A stretch of 64,000 nt of DNA, from contig NZ_VZOW01000028.1 in the NCBI RefSeq assembly GCF_008801835.1, positions 1 through 64,000 on the forward strand. Direction: 5' to 3'. The translations under genes were made by a program, and so were the position numbers. The DNA is from Cupriavidus pauculus (lineage in GTDB: Bacteria > Pseudomonadota > Gammaproteobacteria > Burkholderiales > Burkholderiaceae). The notes beneath the pieces are model-generated. The model saw nothing but the letters and a program-made list of their open reading frames with translations, was not told the origin of the DNA and ran no database searches. Each line of letters begins with the position of its first letter. Position 1 is the stretch's first letter. Positions 8,630 to 16,247 of the stretch are shown piece after piece.

Positions 8630-9607
8630 ATGTACGGAATTCGCAGGCCGCTGGCCATTGCCGCACTAGCCACGTTCGCGTGCCTGGCCTTGCCCGCGGG
8701 CAGCGCGTGGGCCGAGTATCCCGACAAGCCGATCCGCTTTGTCGTGCCGTTTGCTGCGGGCAGCGCCACCGACCAGCTGGCGCGCGCGATCGGGCAGGCC
8801 GTGACGGTAGACAGCAAGGTCACCGTCGTGGTGGATAACAAGCCGGGAGCGAACGGTTTCATCGCCGCAAGCGATGTGGCCAAGGCCGCGCCCGACGGGT
8901 ACACGGTGCTGATCACCACCAACACCACGCATGCGGCCAACGAGCATTTGTTCAAGAAACTGCCCTATGACCCGGTGAAGGACTATGCGCCGCTGACGGC
9001 GCTGGGCCGCGGCGGGCAGATCATGGTGGTCAATCCGCAACTGCCGGCAAAGACGGTAGGCGAATTCATCGCGCTGGCCCGCAAAGAGCCCGGCAAGATC
9101 AGCTTCGGCAGCGGCAGTTCATCGTCGCGTATTGCGGGTGAACTGTTCCAGCAGATGGCGCATGTGCAATTGCTGCACGTGCCTTACAAGAGCAATCCGC
9201 TGGCCATCACGGACCTGCTGGGCAACCAGATCCAGATGATGATCACCGATACCGCGACGGGGCTGCCGCAGGTGAAAACCGGCAAGCTGCGCGCGCTGGG
9301 CGTGTCGGGCAAATCGCGCTCGCCGCTGGCGCCGGACGTGCCGACCATCGACGAAGCGGGCGTCAAGGGCTATGAAATGAGCTATTGGTTCGCCGCGTAC
9401 GCGCCGACCGGCACGCCGCCGGCCGTGGTGACCAAACTCAACCAGTTGCTGGTGAAAGCCGCCAAGAGCGACACGGCTGCGACGTTCTACAAGTCGACCG
9501 GCACCGATGTGTTCACGAGCTCGCCAGCCGAGCTGGCCAAGTTCCAGGGACAGGAATCGGAAAAATGGGGCCGCATCATCAAGGCCGCAGGGATCCAGCC
9601 TGAGTAA
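8630..9607 (+). CDS. Bug-type tripartite tricarboxylate transporter substrate-binding protein
   Basis: 325 aa. Signal peptide to about residue 28 (SAWA/EYPDKP), followed by the Bug signature YPDKPIRFVVPFAAGSATDQLAR, PDGYTVLITTN and HVPYKSN. Bug proteins bind carboxylates or related compounds in the periplasm for TctAB-type transporters, or act as sensors. No tctA or tctB gene is nearby, which is usual for the many orphan Bug genes of Cupriavidus and Bordetella. The start at 8630 is set by the GAGGAGACACAG Shine-Dalgarno. It is the last gene of the AtuA-like operon, suggesting that the ligand feeds that pathway. Confidence 0.9.
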   Translation: MYGIRRPLAIAALATFACLALPAGSAWAEYPDKPIRFVVPFAAGSATDQLARAIGQAVTVDSKVTVVVDNKPGANGFIAASDVAKAAPDGYTVLITTNTTHAANEHLFKKLPYDPVKDYAPLTALGRGGQIMVVNPQLPAKTVGEFIALARKEPGKISFGSGSSSSRIAGELFQQMAHVQLLHVPYKSNPLAITDLLGNQIQMMITDTATGLPQVKTGKLRALGVSGKSRSPLAPDVPTIDEAGVKGYEMSYWFAAYAPTGTPPAVVTKLNQLLVKAAKSDTAATFYKSTGTDVFTSSPAELAKFQGQESEKWGRIIKAAGIQPE

Positions 9608-9908
9608 TTTGCGGTACGCAGAAACGGGTACGGTCGCCTATCGAACAGCCTGATCATCGGGGGCGATCGACGCGGAATGCCAAAGCGATGCCAAATGGCG
9701 GCGGATGTCCGCAAGCCCGGATGACATGGCTGCGAGGTTGCGTTGCATGTCATGCATACGTGGCGCTTCCTCGTGCACGCATGTCGATGCCACGACACTT
9801 GTCGGGCGTCCGTCGAGATATGGGGCGAGACTTGCGAGAGAGCCTCGCGGCGTCACGGCGACTCGATTTCGCCTAAAGTGACTCCATCGGAATCATCGGA
9901 GACGCGCC
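9608..9908. other. Intergenic region, no feature recognised
   Basis: About 300 bp with no convincing gene or strong terminator. A 72-codon minus-strand reading frame is present at 9638-9856 but has no Shine-Dalgarno or recognisable motif. Confidence 0.5.
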
Positions 9909-10682
9909 ATGAGGACGACGTACAAGGCATCGCACGCACGGCGTCGGATACTGATCGCGGGTGGCTGGTCGGTGCTGCTGGCAGGGACCCTTGGGCATGC
10001 TTCGGCGCAATCGGGGCAACCCGCGGCGATGCCCGGTGCGTCCCCGTCATCGCGGCCGCGGGAACCCTTGAGGATCGGCGTGATTGGTTCCGGCCGCATC
10101 GGCGGAACGGTGGGCGGCCTGTGGGTCAAGGCCGGCCATCCCGTGATGTTCTCGTCGCGCCACCCGGAATCGTTGAAGACCCTGACCGAATCGCTCGGGC
10201 CGCTGGCGCATGCGGGCACCGTGGCCCAGGCCGTGGCGTTTGCCGATGTGTTGCTGTTGGCGGTGCCTTATGGCGCCGTGCCGGACGTGGCGCAACAGAA
10301 TAGCTGGGCGGGCAAGATCGTGCTGGACGCCACCAACGCGGTGTCGCCGCGCGACGGCGCCATCGTCGACGAGGTCAAAGCCAATGGCATCGGGACGACC
10401 ACGGCAAAATACCTGCGCGGCGCGCGCGTGGTGCGCGTTTTCAACTTCACGAGTGCCGGCGACTTCGCGCGTGAAAGCCATCGTCAGCCGCCGCTGATGG
10501 CGGTGCCGCTGGCCGGCGACGACGCCGCAGCGCTGGCGGTGGCTGCGGATCTGGTGCGCGATGCGGGATTCGAACCGGTCGTAGTGGGCGGGCTTTCCAG
10601 CGCCGATCGCTTTGCGCCTGGCGGCGAACTATTCCATCAGGTCGGCAGCGCCGAGGAATTCAGGCGTGCGATGGCGCAGTAA
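9909..10682 (+). CDS. Exported NADP-binding (F420-dependent oxidoreductase-like) protein
   Basis: 257 aa. The N-terminus has Arg11-Arg12-Arg13-Ile-Leu followed by a hydrophobic run to about residue 30 and an ASA/Q cleavage-like site; the Arg-rich start could be a Tat or Sec signal. A Rossmann domain follows with IGVIGSGRIGG (dinucleotide motif GSGRIG at 60-65), a FSSRHPES segment that suggests NADP specificity, and ILDATNAV/VRVFNF segments like those of NADPH-dependent F420 reductases. Related predicted reductases are usually cytoplasmic, so export with a folded cofactor would imply Tat. An ACCA-free GGAGACGCGCC leader precedes the ATG. It stands alone, with no operon partner. Confidence 0.75.
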   Translation: MRTTYKASHARRRILIAGGWSVLLAGTLGHASAQSGQPAAMPGASPSSRPREPLRIGVIGSGRIGGTVGGLWVKAGHPVMFSSRHPESLKTLTESLGPLAHAGTVAQAVAFADVLLLAVPYGAVPDVAQQNSWAGKIVLDATNAVSPRDGAIVDEVKANGIGTTTAKYLRGARVVRVFNFTSAGDFARESHRQPPLMAVPLAGDDAAALAVAADLVRDAGFEPVVVGGLSSADRFAPGGELFHQVGSAEEFRRAMAQ

Positions 10683-10720
10683 TGGTGCAGCAATGGTGCG
10701 CTAGCGGCGCGCGCGGGCTG

Positions 10721-11110
10721 TTAGCGGCGCCGCCACTCCATGGCCACCATCGACGGGGTGAAGCCGAGCTGGCCGAAGAATGCCGCTTCTGACGAGCGCG
10801 CCGCGCGCAGTACCCAAGTGATATCGGGATCGTTGCCCATCACGTGGCGCAGCAGCGCGCGCCCAATGCCGCGCCGGCGATGTTGGGGCGCCACCGCAAC
10901 CATCGAGATGTAGCCGTTGGAGATATCGTCGCAAAGCGCGCGGGCAAAGCCGATGACTTCGCCTTTTTCAACCGCGACGGCCACGCGCTGCGAGTTGGCG
11001 ATCAGCTGCGCAAACCGCTCGGGATTGCCGACCCGTTGTTCCCACCCGTTCGCAGCCAGCAGTTGTCTGGCCGCTTCGATTTCTGCGGGCAACGGGTTAC
11101 GGATTTCCAT
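10721..11110 (-). CDS. GNAT family N-acetyltransferase
   Basis: 129 aa. The acetyl-CoA-binding motif (Q/R)-x-x-G-x-G/A is present as QHRRRGIGRALL, preceded by the ISMVAVAP beta-strand and followed by the C-terminal FFGQLGF segment. Start at 11110, 5-7 nt after GGAGGA. It converges with the preceding gene and is divergent from amn. Substrate not deducible. Confidence 0.85.
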   Translation of the reverse strand: MEIRNPLPAEIEAARQLLAANGWEQRVGNPERFAQLIANSQRVAVAVEKGEVIGFARALCDDISNGYISMVAVAPQHRRRGIGRALLRHVMGNDPDITWVLRAARSSEAAFFGQLGFTPSMVAMEWRRR

Positions 11111-11349
11111 CGACGATTCCTCCAGCCTGATTCCGGCGCGCATGTGTGCAGTCCCTCCAGAAGTGGGGGGCGCAGGGCGCTTGCGCCACGCGTCACACCT
11201 TGCGGTTGCGCGTTTTGGAGCGCGTTTCGGCGACAGAGTGTAGCGAAGCGAATGCCAGCGAGTCAAACAACTTTGTCTGGAAATGCCAGCGTTCGCCCGC
11301 GCACGGTGCGCGCGTGCCGGTCTGTCGTGCTTCGAAAGCTGGCGGTATC

Positions 11350-12837
11350 ATGGCTGCCATGAACGCCCCGATCTTCTCCTCCGCTCATCCCGCCGACCAA
11401 CTGGCCGAGTTCAACGATGCCGATAGCGCGCTGGCGCGCATTCGCGAGATTTACGACAGCTCGGTTGCAGCCGTGCGCGCGCGCTTCGATGCGTTTGCGC
11501 AGGGAAAACCGCTGCCATCGGCCGCGCATGCGTGCTATCCGTACCTGGGCATCTCGGTGAACCTGGAAACGATGGTGACCGACAGTCGGCCATCATGGGG
11601 CACCGTGGCCTACCCTGGCGTGTACGGCACCACTGTGACACGGCCGGATTTGCTGTGCGATTACTATCGCGACCAGATCGAGCGACTGCTGCGCTATCAC
11701 CGTGTTCCCGTGGTGGTGGGTTTGTCGCGCCGCCCAATTCCGCTGCCGTTTGTCATCGAGGCGTCCACCACCGACATCAGCTTCACGCAGGCGCGCGAGC
11801 TGGAGGCCTCGTTCGTATTGCCGGAACTGAGCCGCATCGACGATTCCATCGCCAACGGCACGTATGAGCCGACGCCGGGCGAGGCGTGGCCGCTGGCGCT
11901 GTTTCCCGCGGAACGTGTGGACCTTGCGCTGCAACGCCTCTATCACTACACCGGCACGGCGCCGCAACACTTCCAGCGGTTTGTTTTGTTCACGAACTAT
12001 CAACGCTATGTCGACGAGTTCGTCGCGCTGGGCCGCGATCTCATGTCCGGAGACGGCGGCGACGGCTACGTGCGCTTTGTCGAGCCCGGCGATATCGTGC
12101 AGCAGCTTGGACAGGCGGAGCCCGACGACGCGGCGCGTCCGCGCGCGCTGCCGCAGATGCCGGCCTATCACCTCGTGCGCGATGACGGGCTTGGTGTCAC
12201 GCTGGTGAATATCGGCGTGGGGCCGTCAAACGCCAAGACCATGACCGATCACCTCGCTGTGTTGCGCCCGCATTGCTGGTTGATGGTGGGGCACTGCGGC
12301 GGCCTGCGCCGCTCGCAGCAACTTGGCGACTATGTGTTGGCCCACGCGTATGTCCGCGACGACCACGTACTCGATCACGATCTGCCGCCCTGGGTGCCCG
12401 TGCCGCCAATTGCGGAAATCCAGGTGGCACTGCAGGAAGCCGTGGCGCGTGTGACAGGTCTCTCGGGCACGGAAATGAAGACGCGCATGCGCACCGGCAC
12501 CGTGGTATCGACCGATGACCGCAACTGGGAACTGAAATCGAAGGCGCTGTATGCGCGTTTCAACCAGTCGCGCGCCATTGCCATCGACATGGAGAGCGCC
12601 GCCGTAGCCGCCAACGGCTTCCGCCTGCGCGTGCCGTACGGCACGTTGCTATGCGTTTCGGACAAGCCGCTGCATGGCGAACTGAAGCTGCGCGGCATGG
12701 CCAACGCGTTCTATCGCCAGCGAGTCAGTCAGCATATGACGATTGGCCTCGAGGCGATTCGCATCCTGCGCGAAAGCGGTGTCGAACAACTTCACTCGCG
12801 CAAGCTGCGCAGCTTCGACGAGCCGGCGTTCCGGTAG
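11350..12837 (+). CDS. amn: AMP nucleosidase
   Basis: 495 aa, close to the 484-500 aa usual for the family. It hydrolyses AMP to adenine and ribose 5-phosphate in purine salvage. Visible landmarks are the N-terminal AMN domain (YPYLGISVNLETMVTDSRPSWG), the nucleoside phosphorylase core with LVNIGVGPSNAKTMTDHLAVLRP and the GHCGGLR loop, and AIDMESAAVAANGFRLRVPYG near the C-terminus (MES motif for ribose binding). The start could be 11350 or 11359; both are ATG and neither has a strong Shine-Dalgarno. It is monocistronic and divergent from the GNAT gene, convergent with ompW. Confidence 0.92.
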   Translation: MAAMNAPIFSSAHPADQLAEFNDADSALARIREIYDSSVAAVRARFDAFAQGKPLPSAAHACYPYLGISVNLETMVTDSRPSWGTVAYPGVYGTTVTRPDLLCDYYRDQIERLLRYHRVPVVVGLSRRPIPLPFVIEASTTDISFTQARELEASFVLPELSRIDDSIANGTYEPTPGEAWPLALFPAERVDLALQRLYHYTGTAPQHFQRFVLFTNYQRYVDEFVALGRDLMSGDGGDGYVRFVEPGDIVQQLGQAEPDDAARPRALPQMPAYHLVRDDGLGVTLVNIGVGPSNAKTMTDHLAVLRPHCWLMVGHCGGLRRSQQLGDYVLAHAYVRDDHVLDHDLPPWVPVPPIAEIQVALQEAVARVTGLSGTEMKTRMRTGTVVSTDDRNWELKSKALYARFNQSRAIAIDMESAAVAANGFRLRVPYGTLLCVSDKPLHGELKLRGMANAFYRQRVSQHMTIGLEAIRILRESGVEQLHSRKLRSFDEPAFR

Positions 12838-12879
12838 GTCGATCGACGAACCTGTTTTCCCGCGCGCAGAAATATAACG

Positions 12880-12913
12880 ATCAAAATAAAAAAACGCGCG
12901 GGATCGCCGCGCG
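12880..12913 (-). terminator. Rho-independent terminator of ompW
   Basis: Read on the minus strand, a stem of CGCGCGG/CCGCGCG (12895-12913) is followed by seven T and then ATTTTGATC. It lies about 80 bp after the ompW stop and also between the convergent amn gene. A second hairpin (GGGCGTC/GACGCCC, 12928-12945) sits just inside. Confidence 0.8.
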
Positions 12914-12993
12914 CTGTGAGCCGGGACGGGCGTCGATAGACGCCCTGGCCAAAAGACGACAATGGAAAGTGTCGTTCGGAGAATCGTAATTTC

Positions 12994-13674
12994 TTAGAAG
13001 CGGTAGCCGATACCGGCGCTGAACAGCCACGGGTCCAGGTTCAACGACGATACCTTGACGTTGCCAGCGTAGACGTTGGTGGAGATCCACACCTTCTTGG
13101 CATCGACGTTCAGGAACCAGTTCTTGTTGAGCTTGTAGTCCATGCCGATCTGCAGCGCGGGACCGACGCTCCAGTTGTCCAGCGTGAGACCGCCCAGGTT
13201 GGCGCCGTAGACGCGCGTGGCGTTGACGCCGGCGCCGATATACGGACGGAACGTGCCGTTGGGCAAGAAGTGGTATTGCAGCAGCAGGCTTGGCGGCAGG
13301 TGCTTGAACGTACCGATCTGCGTGCCGTCCAGGCTGACGTCCTGCTTTTGCGGAATGGTCAGTACCAGCTCGGCGGCGATGTGCGGCACGATGAAGTACG
13401 TGACGTCAACTTCCGGAATCCACTTGTTGTTGACGCTGATGCGGTCCGAAGGGCCTACGCCGCCGATCGGCGCCGCGGTGGTGGGACCCATATCCAGGAA
13501 TGTGCCGCGCAGGCGGACCATCCAGTTGCCTTCAGCCTCTTCGGCGGCAAAGGCCGGGGCAGAAAGGGTGCCGATGGTTGCGGCGGCGAGCGCCATGCAG
13601 ATGGAGGAGGCGAGGGGCTTGCGGCGGGCAGTAGTTACGGTGGTTACAGTGGTTGAAGTGGGTGCAGTGGTCAT
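12994..13674 (-). CDS. ompW: OmpW family outer-membrane protein
   Basis: 226 aa. Signal peptide ending near AFA/AEEAEG, then an eight-stranded barrel with family landmarks: NWMVRLRGTFLDM, the plug-side VDVTYFIVPHIAAELVL, PSLLLQYHFLPNGTFRPYIGAG and the C-terminal FSAGIGYRF with terminal Phe. OmpW forms a narrow hydrophobic channel and responds to oxygen and osmotic stress in enterobacteria. The N-terminus is unusual in carrying a Thr/Val repeat (TSTTVTTVTT) before the Arg-Arg-Lys. The Met at residue 27 could be an alternative start but would shorten the signal peptide's charged part. Confidence 0.92.
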   Translation of the reverse strand: MTTAPTSTTVTTVTTARRKPLASSICMALAAATIGTLSAPAFAAEEAEGNWMVRLRGTFLDMGPTTAAPIGGVGPSDRISVNNKWIPEVDVTYFIVPHIAAELVLTIPQKQDVSLDGTQIGTFKHLPPSLLLQYHFLPNGTFRPYIGAGVNATRVYGANLGGLTLDNWSVGPALQIGMDYKLNKNWFLNVDAKKVWISTNVYAGNVKVSSLNLDPWLFSAGIGYRF

Positions 13675-13736
13675 GGTGGTCAGGCACTAATGAGCAAAAA
13701 GTGCGACCAGTTTGTCGTTCGCGAATGCGCTGGACC

Positions 13737-13750
13737 TTGATGCAGGACAA
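13737..13750. promoter_or_regulatory. FNR/ANR-like half-conserved box upstream of ompW
   Basis: TTGAT-GCAG-GACAA matches the FNR consensus TTGAT-N4-ATCAA at 8 of 10 positions, 63 bp upstream of the ompW start. ompW is FNR-regulated in E. coli; whether this site works is inference. Confidence 0.3.
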
Positions 13751-13958
13751 GTGAATGGCAGCCGACACACATTCAACGAAGAATCGTCGTCAATGCGCGA
13801 CAGATTGAAACATGGCTGGCGCAATGCCTGCGCAAGCGTGCCGATGTTTCTATTTACATGCGGATTTATTCGTGGCGTCCGGGCCTCGCGGCCCGTACGC
13901 TGTGGGCTCGTGGTTGTGCACCACGCATGTCGTGGACGTCCTGCCGGACGTCTTTCCA

Positions 13959-13993
13959 GGTGTGCCCTGTGGGGGCAGGGCACACCGTTTTTC
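13959..13993 (+). terminator. Strong hairpin with plus-strand T-tract
   Basis: An 11-bp perfect stem (GGTGTGCCCTG/CAGGGCACACC, 6-nt loop) is followed by GTTTTTC on the plus strand. It lies just past the leuA stop, which is on the minus strand; read in that direction the T-tract is missing. It may serve leuA poorly or terminate an unidentified plus-strand transcript. Confidence 0.55.
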
Positions 13994-14013
13994 TTGGCAG
14001 CGGCGCCAGCCGG

Positions 14014-15708
14014 TCAGGCCGCCTGCGGCTGCTCGACGGCGTTTGTCGCAAGATGGCGATTCACGCCCGACACCATGGCCTTGAGCGATGCCGTGACGAT
14101 ATTTGCGTCCATGCCGGCGCCGAAGCCGGTCGGCGAATCGCCCACCCGTACCTCGACATAGCACGCCGCCCTGGCATCCGCGCCGCTGGCCATCGCATGT
14201 TCGTGATAGTCCATGACGCGCACCGCAATGCCCAGCCCGCGCGAAAATGCATCGACCGCGGCGTCGATCGGGCCGTTGCCCGTACCGCGCACCTGTACCG
14301 TGCGGCCGTCGCGCAGCATTTCCATGTCGATTTCCGCCGCGTGGCTGTCGGTCGATACCATCCGGTGCGATACATAGCGCAGCGGCGCCTGCACATCGAG
14401 GTACTCGCGGCGGAACAGCGCATAAAGGTCCTCGGCGCTGGCCTCGAGTCCGGTTTCATCGGTCATGACCTGCACCGCACGGCTGAATTCGATCTGCAGG
14501 CGGCGCGGCATGTAGATGCCATGCATCTGCTCCAGCAGATACGCCATGCCGCCCTTGCCGGACTGGCTGTTGACGCGGATCACCGCGTCGTAGCTGCGGC
14601 CGAGATCGGCCGGATCGATCGGCAGGTACGGCACTTCCCAGATCGCGTCCGGCTTCTGCTGCGCAAAGCCCTTGCGGATGGCGTCCTGATGCGAGCCCGA
14701 AAATGCAGTGAACACCAGGTCGCCAACGTACGGATGACGCGGATGCACCGGCAACTGATTGCAGTGCTCGACGCACTGGCGGACTTCGTCGATATCTGAA
14801 AAATCAAGCTCCGGATCGACGCCCTGCGTGTAGAGGTTCAGCGCCAGCGTGACCAGATCCACATTGCCGGTGCGCTCGCCGTTGCCGAACAGGCAGCCTT
14901 CCACGCGGTCGGCGCCGGCCATCACGGCGAGTTCGGCCGCGGCCACCGCCGTGCCGCGATCGTTATGCGGATGCACGGACAGCACGATGTGCTCGCGGCG
15001 CGCCAGCCGTCGATGCATCCATTCGATCTGGTCGGCAAAGATGTTGGGCGTGCTGCATTCCACCGTGGTGGGCAGATTCAGGATCATCGGGCGCGAGGCG
15101 TCGGGCTGCCACACGGCCGAGACCGCGTCCGATACTTCCAGCGAAAAATCGAGTTCCGCCAGGCTGAAGGTTTCGGGCGAATATTGGTAGGACCAGGCGG
15201 TTTCCGGCATCGCATCGGTCAGCGCGCGGATCAGACGAGTGCCCGACACGGCCACTTCCTTGATTTCCTCGCGCGATGCATTGAACACGATGCGACGCCA
15301 CGCCGGTGCGATCGGGTTGTAAAGATGCACGGTCGCGCGCCTGGCGCCGCGCACCGATTCGACCGTGCGGCGGATCAGGTCGTCGCGCGCCTGGGTCAGG
15401 ACAACAATCGTGACGTCCTCGGGGATGCGGTCTTCTTCGATCAGCATACGCACGAAATCGAAATCGGTTTGCGATGCGGACGGGAATGCGACCTCGATCT
15501 CCTTCACGCCGATCTTCACCAGCTGTTCGAAAAAGCGCAGCTTGCGCGCGCTGTTCATCGGCTCGATCAGCGCCTGGTTGCCGTCGCGCAGATCGGTGCT
15601 CATCCAGCGCGGCGCACGCGTGATGGTCTGCGATGGCCAGGTCCGATCAGGCAGATCGACGACGGTGGCGGGGCGGTATTTGGCGGCGGGGTTGCGCAAC
15701 ATGGGCAT
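14014..15708 (-). CDS. leuA: 2-isopropylmalate synthase
   Basis: 564 aa, the long form typical of this family branch. It condenses acetyl-CoA with 2-oxoisovalerate in the first committed step of leucine synthesis. The TIM-barrel start STDLRDGNQAL carries the catalytic Arg/Asp, HPHNDRGTA holds the metal-binding His residues, and GNGERTGNVDL the conserved C-terminal barrel motif. The C-terminal regulatory domain (about 430-560, with GTGNGPIDAAVDAF) is the leucine-feedback domain. Start at 15708 follows AAGGAG; upstream in-frame extension overlaps the leader and is rejected. A leader peptide with rare Leu codons and a hairpin lie immediately upstream, pointing to transcription attenuation. Confidence 0.95.
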   Translation of the reverse strand: MPMLRNPAAKYRPATVVDLPDRTWPSQTITRAPRWMSTDLRDGNQALIEPMNSARKLRFFEQLVKIGVKEIEVAFPSASQTDFDFVRMLIEEDRIPEDVTIVVLTQARDDLIRRTVESVRGARRATVHLYNPIAPAWRRIVFNASREEIKEVAVSGTRLIRALTDAMPETAWSYQYSPETFSLAELDFSLEVSDAVSAVWQPDASRPMILNLPTTVECSTPNIFADQIEWMHRRLARREHIVLSVHPHNDRGTAVAAAELAVMAGADRVEGCLFGNGERTGNVDLVTLALNLYTQGVDPELDFSDIDEVRQCVEHCNQLPVHPRHPYVGDLVFTAFSGSHQDAIRKGFAQQKPDAIWEVPYLPIDPADLGRSYDAVIRVNSQSGKGGMAYLLEQMHGIYMPRRLQIEFSRAVQVMTDETGLEASAEDLYALFRREYLDVQAPLRYVSHRMVSTDSHAAEIDMEMLRDGRTVQVRGTGNGPIDAAVDAFSRGLGIAVRVMDYHEHAMASGADARAACYVEVRVGDSPTGFGAGMDANIVTASLKAMVSGVNRHLATNAVEQPQAA

Positions 15709-15780
15709 GGGTTTCTCCTTCCTCGCTAAGGAAGCAATGGAAAACGTCTCGTCGTGCGAGCGTTCCGGTTCAGTCGGAAA

Positions 15781-15818
15781 ACGAAATAAAGGTGGCCAGA
15801 AGGCTGCCGAACTGCCAC
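15781..15818 (-). terminator. Candidate leuA attenuator hairpin
   Basis: Between the leader peptide stop and leuA, the minus strand can fold GTGGCAG (from 15818) with CTGGCCAC (to 15792), with one bulge, followed by TTTATTTCG. It is placed where a leucine-attenuation terminator should be. The competing antiterminator fold was not modelled. Confidence 0.5.
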
Positions 15819-15824
15819 GAGGCC

Positions 15825-15974
15825 CTAGGCCCGGCAACCGATCGGTAGGCTTAGCAGTAGCGAGGAAGCGCGCAGGGCGCGGCACGACAGCAGGCCCGCA
15901 ACGCACGCGCGCACGGCTGCATCGATGCGCGAGGCATCGGCGGCGTGGCGGAGGTTGAGGGTGCAGGCGTTCAT
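15825..15974 (-). CDS. leuL: leu operon leader peptide
   Basis: A 49-codon reading frame from the ATG at 15974 that ends SSLLLSLPIGCRA, about 117 bp before leuA. Codons at 15860-15846 are CTA CTG CTA AGC CTA: four Leu in five codons, three of them CTA, a codon scarce in this high-GC DNA. Clustered rare Leu codons ahead of a terminator hairpin are the signature of ribosome-mediated attenuation, as in E. coli leuL. The exact start is uncertain because no clear Shine-Dalgarno precedes the ATG; a GTG further down (in AVRACVAGLL) is possible. No protein function is expected. Confidence 0.65.
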   Translation of the reverse strand: MNACTLNLRHAADASRIDAAVRACVAGLLSCRALRASSLLLSLPIGCRA

Positions 15975-16247
15975 CGTGCGGAGGTGTAAATCGCCCGACG
16001 GATGCGAGCGACAGACCGCAGCGTAGTGCAAAACGCGCGCAGGCGTCAACTCGCTGCCCGCATCTTGGCGCGCCGCGCGCGCCTCACTGGCCGCGTGCCG
16101 CTGCGCACGCTTTCCCCCCAACGGATGGCATCCAACCGATATGTGGGATGCCGCTCAATCGTCTGGCCGGTACATCGCGGGGCACATCGCGCCTAGGCTG
16201 GTTGATACAGGGAACGGGCCCAAAAACAACGAACGGGGGAGCGAAAC

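Larger units (their letters stand above)
13675..14013. other. Gene-free stretch between ompW and leuA with tandem hairpins
   Basis: Both flanking genes are on the minus strand. The ompW promoter should lie here. Hairpins GACGTCC/GGACGTC (about 13936-13953) and GGTGTGCCCTG/CAGGGCACACC (13959-13986) occur in tandem. Plus-strand reading frames here show no recognisable protein features. Confidence 0.5.

Noticed and set aside
9638..9856. 72-codon minus-strand frame in the intergenic gap
   Set aside because: No Shine-Dalgarno and no recognisable features; too weak to call.
15709..15906. N-terminal extension of leuA into the leader region
   Set aside because: It would translate the attenuator; AAGGAG and the conserved N-terminus place the start at 15708.
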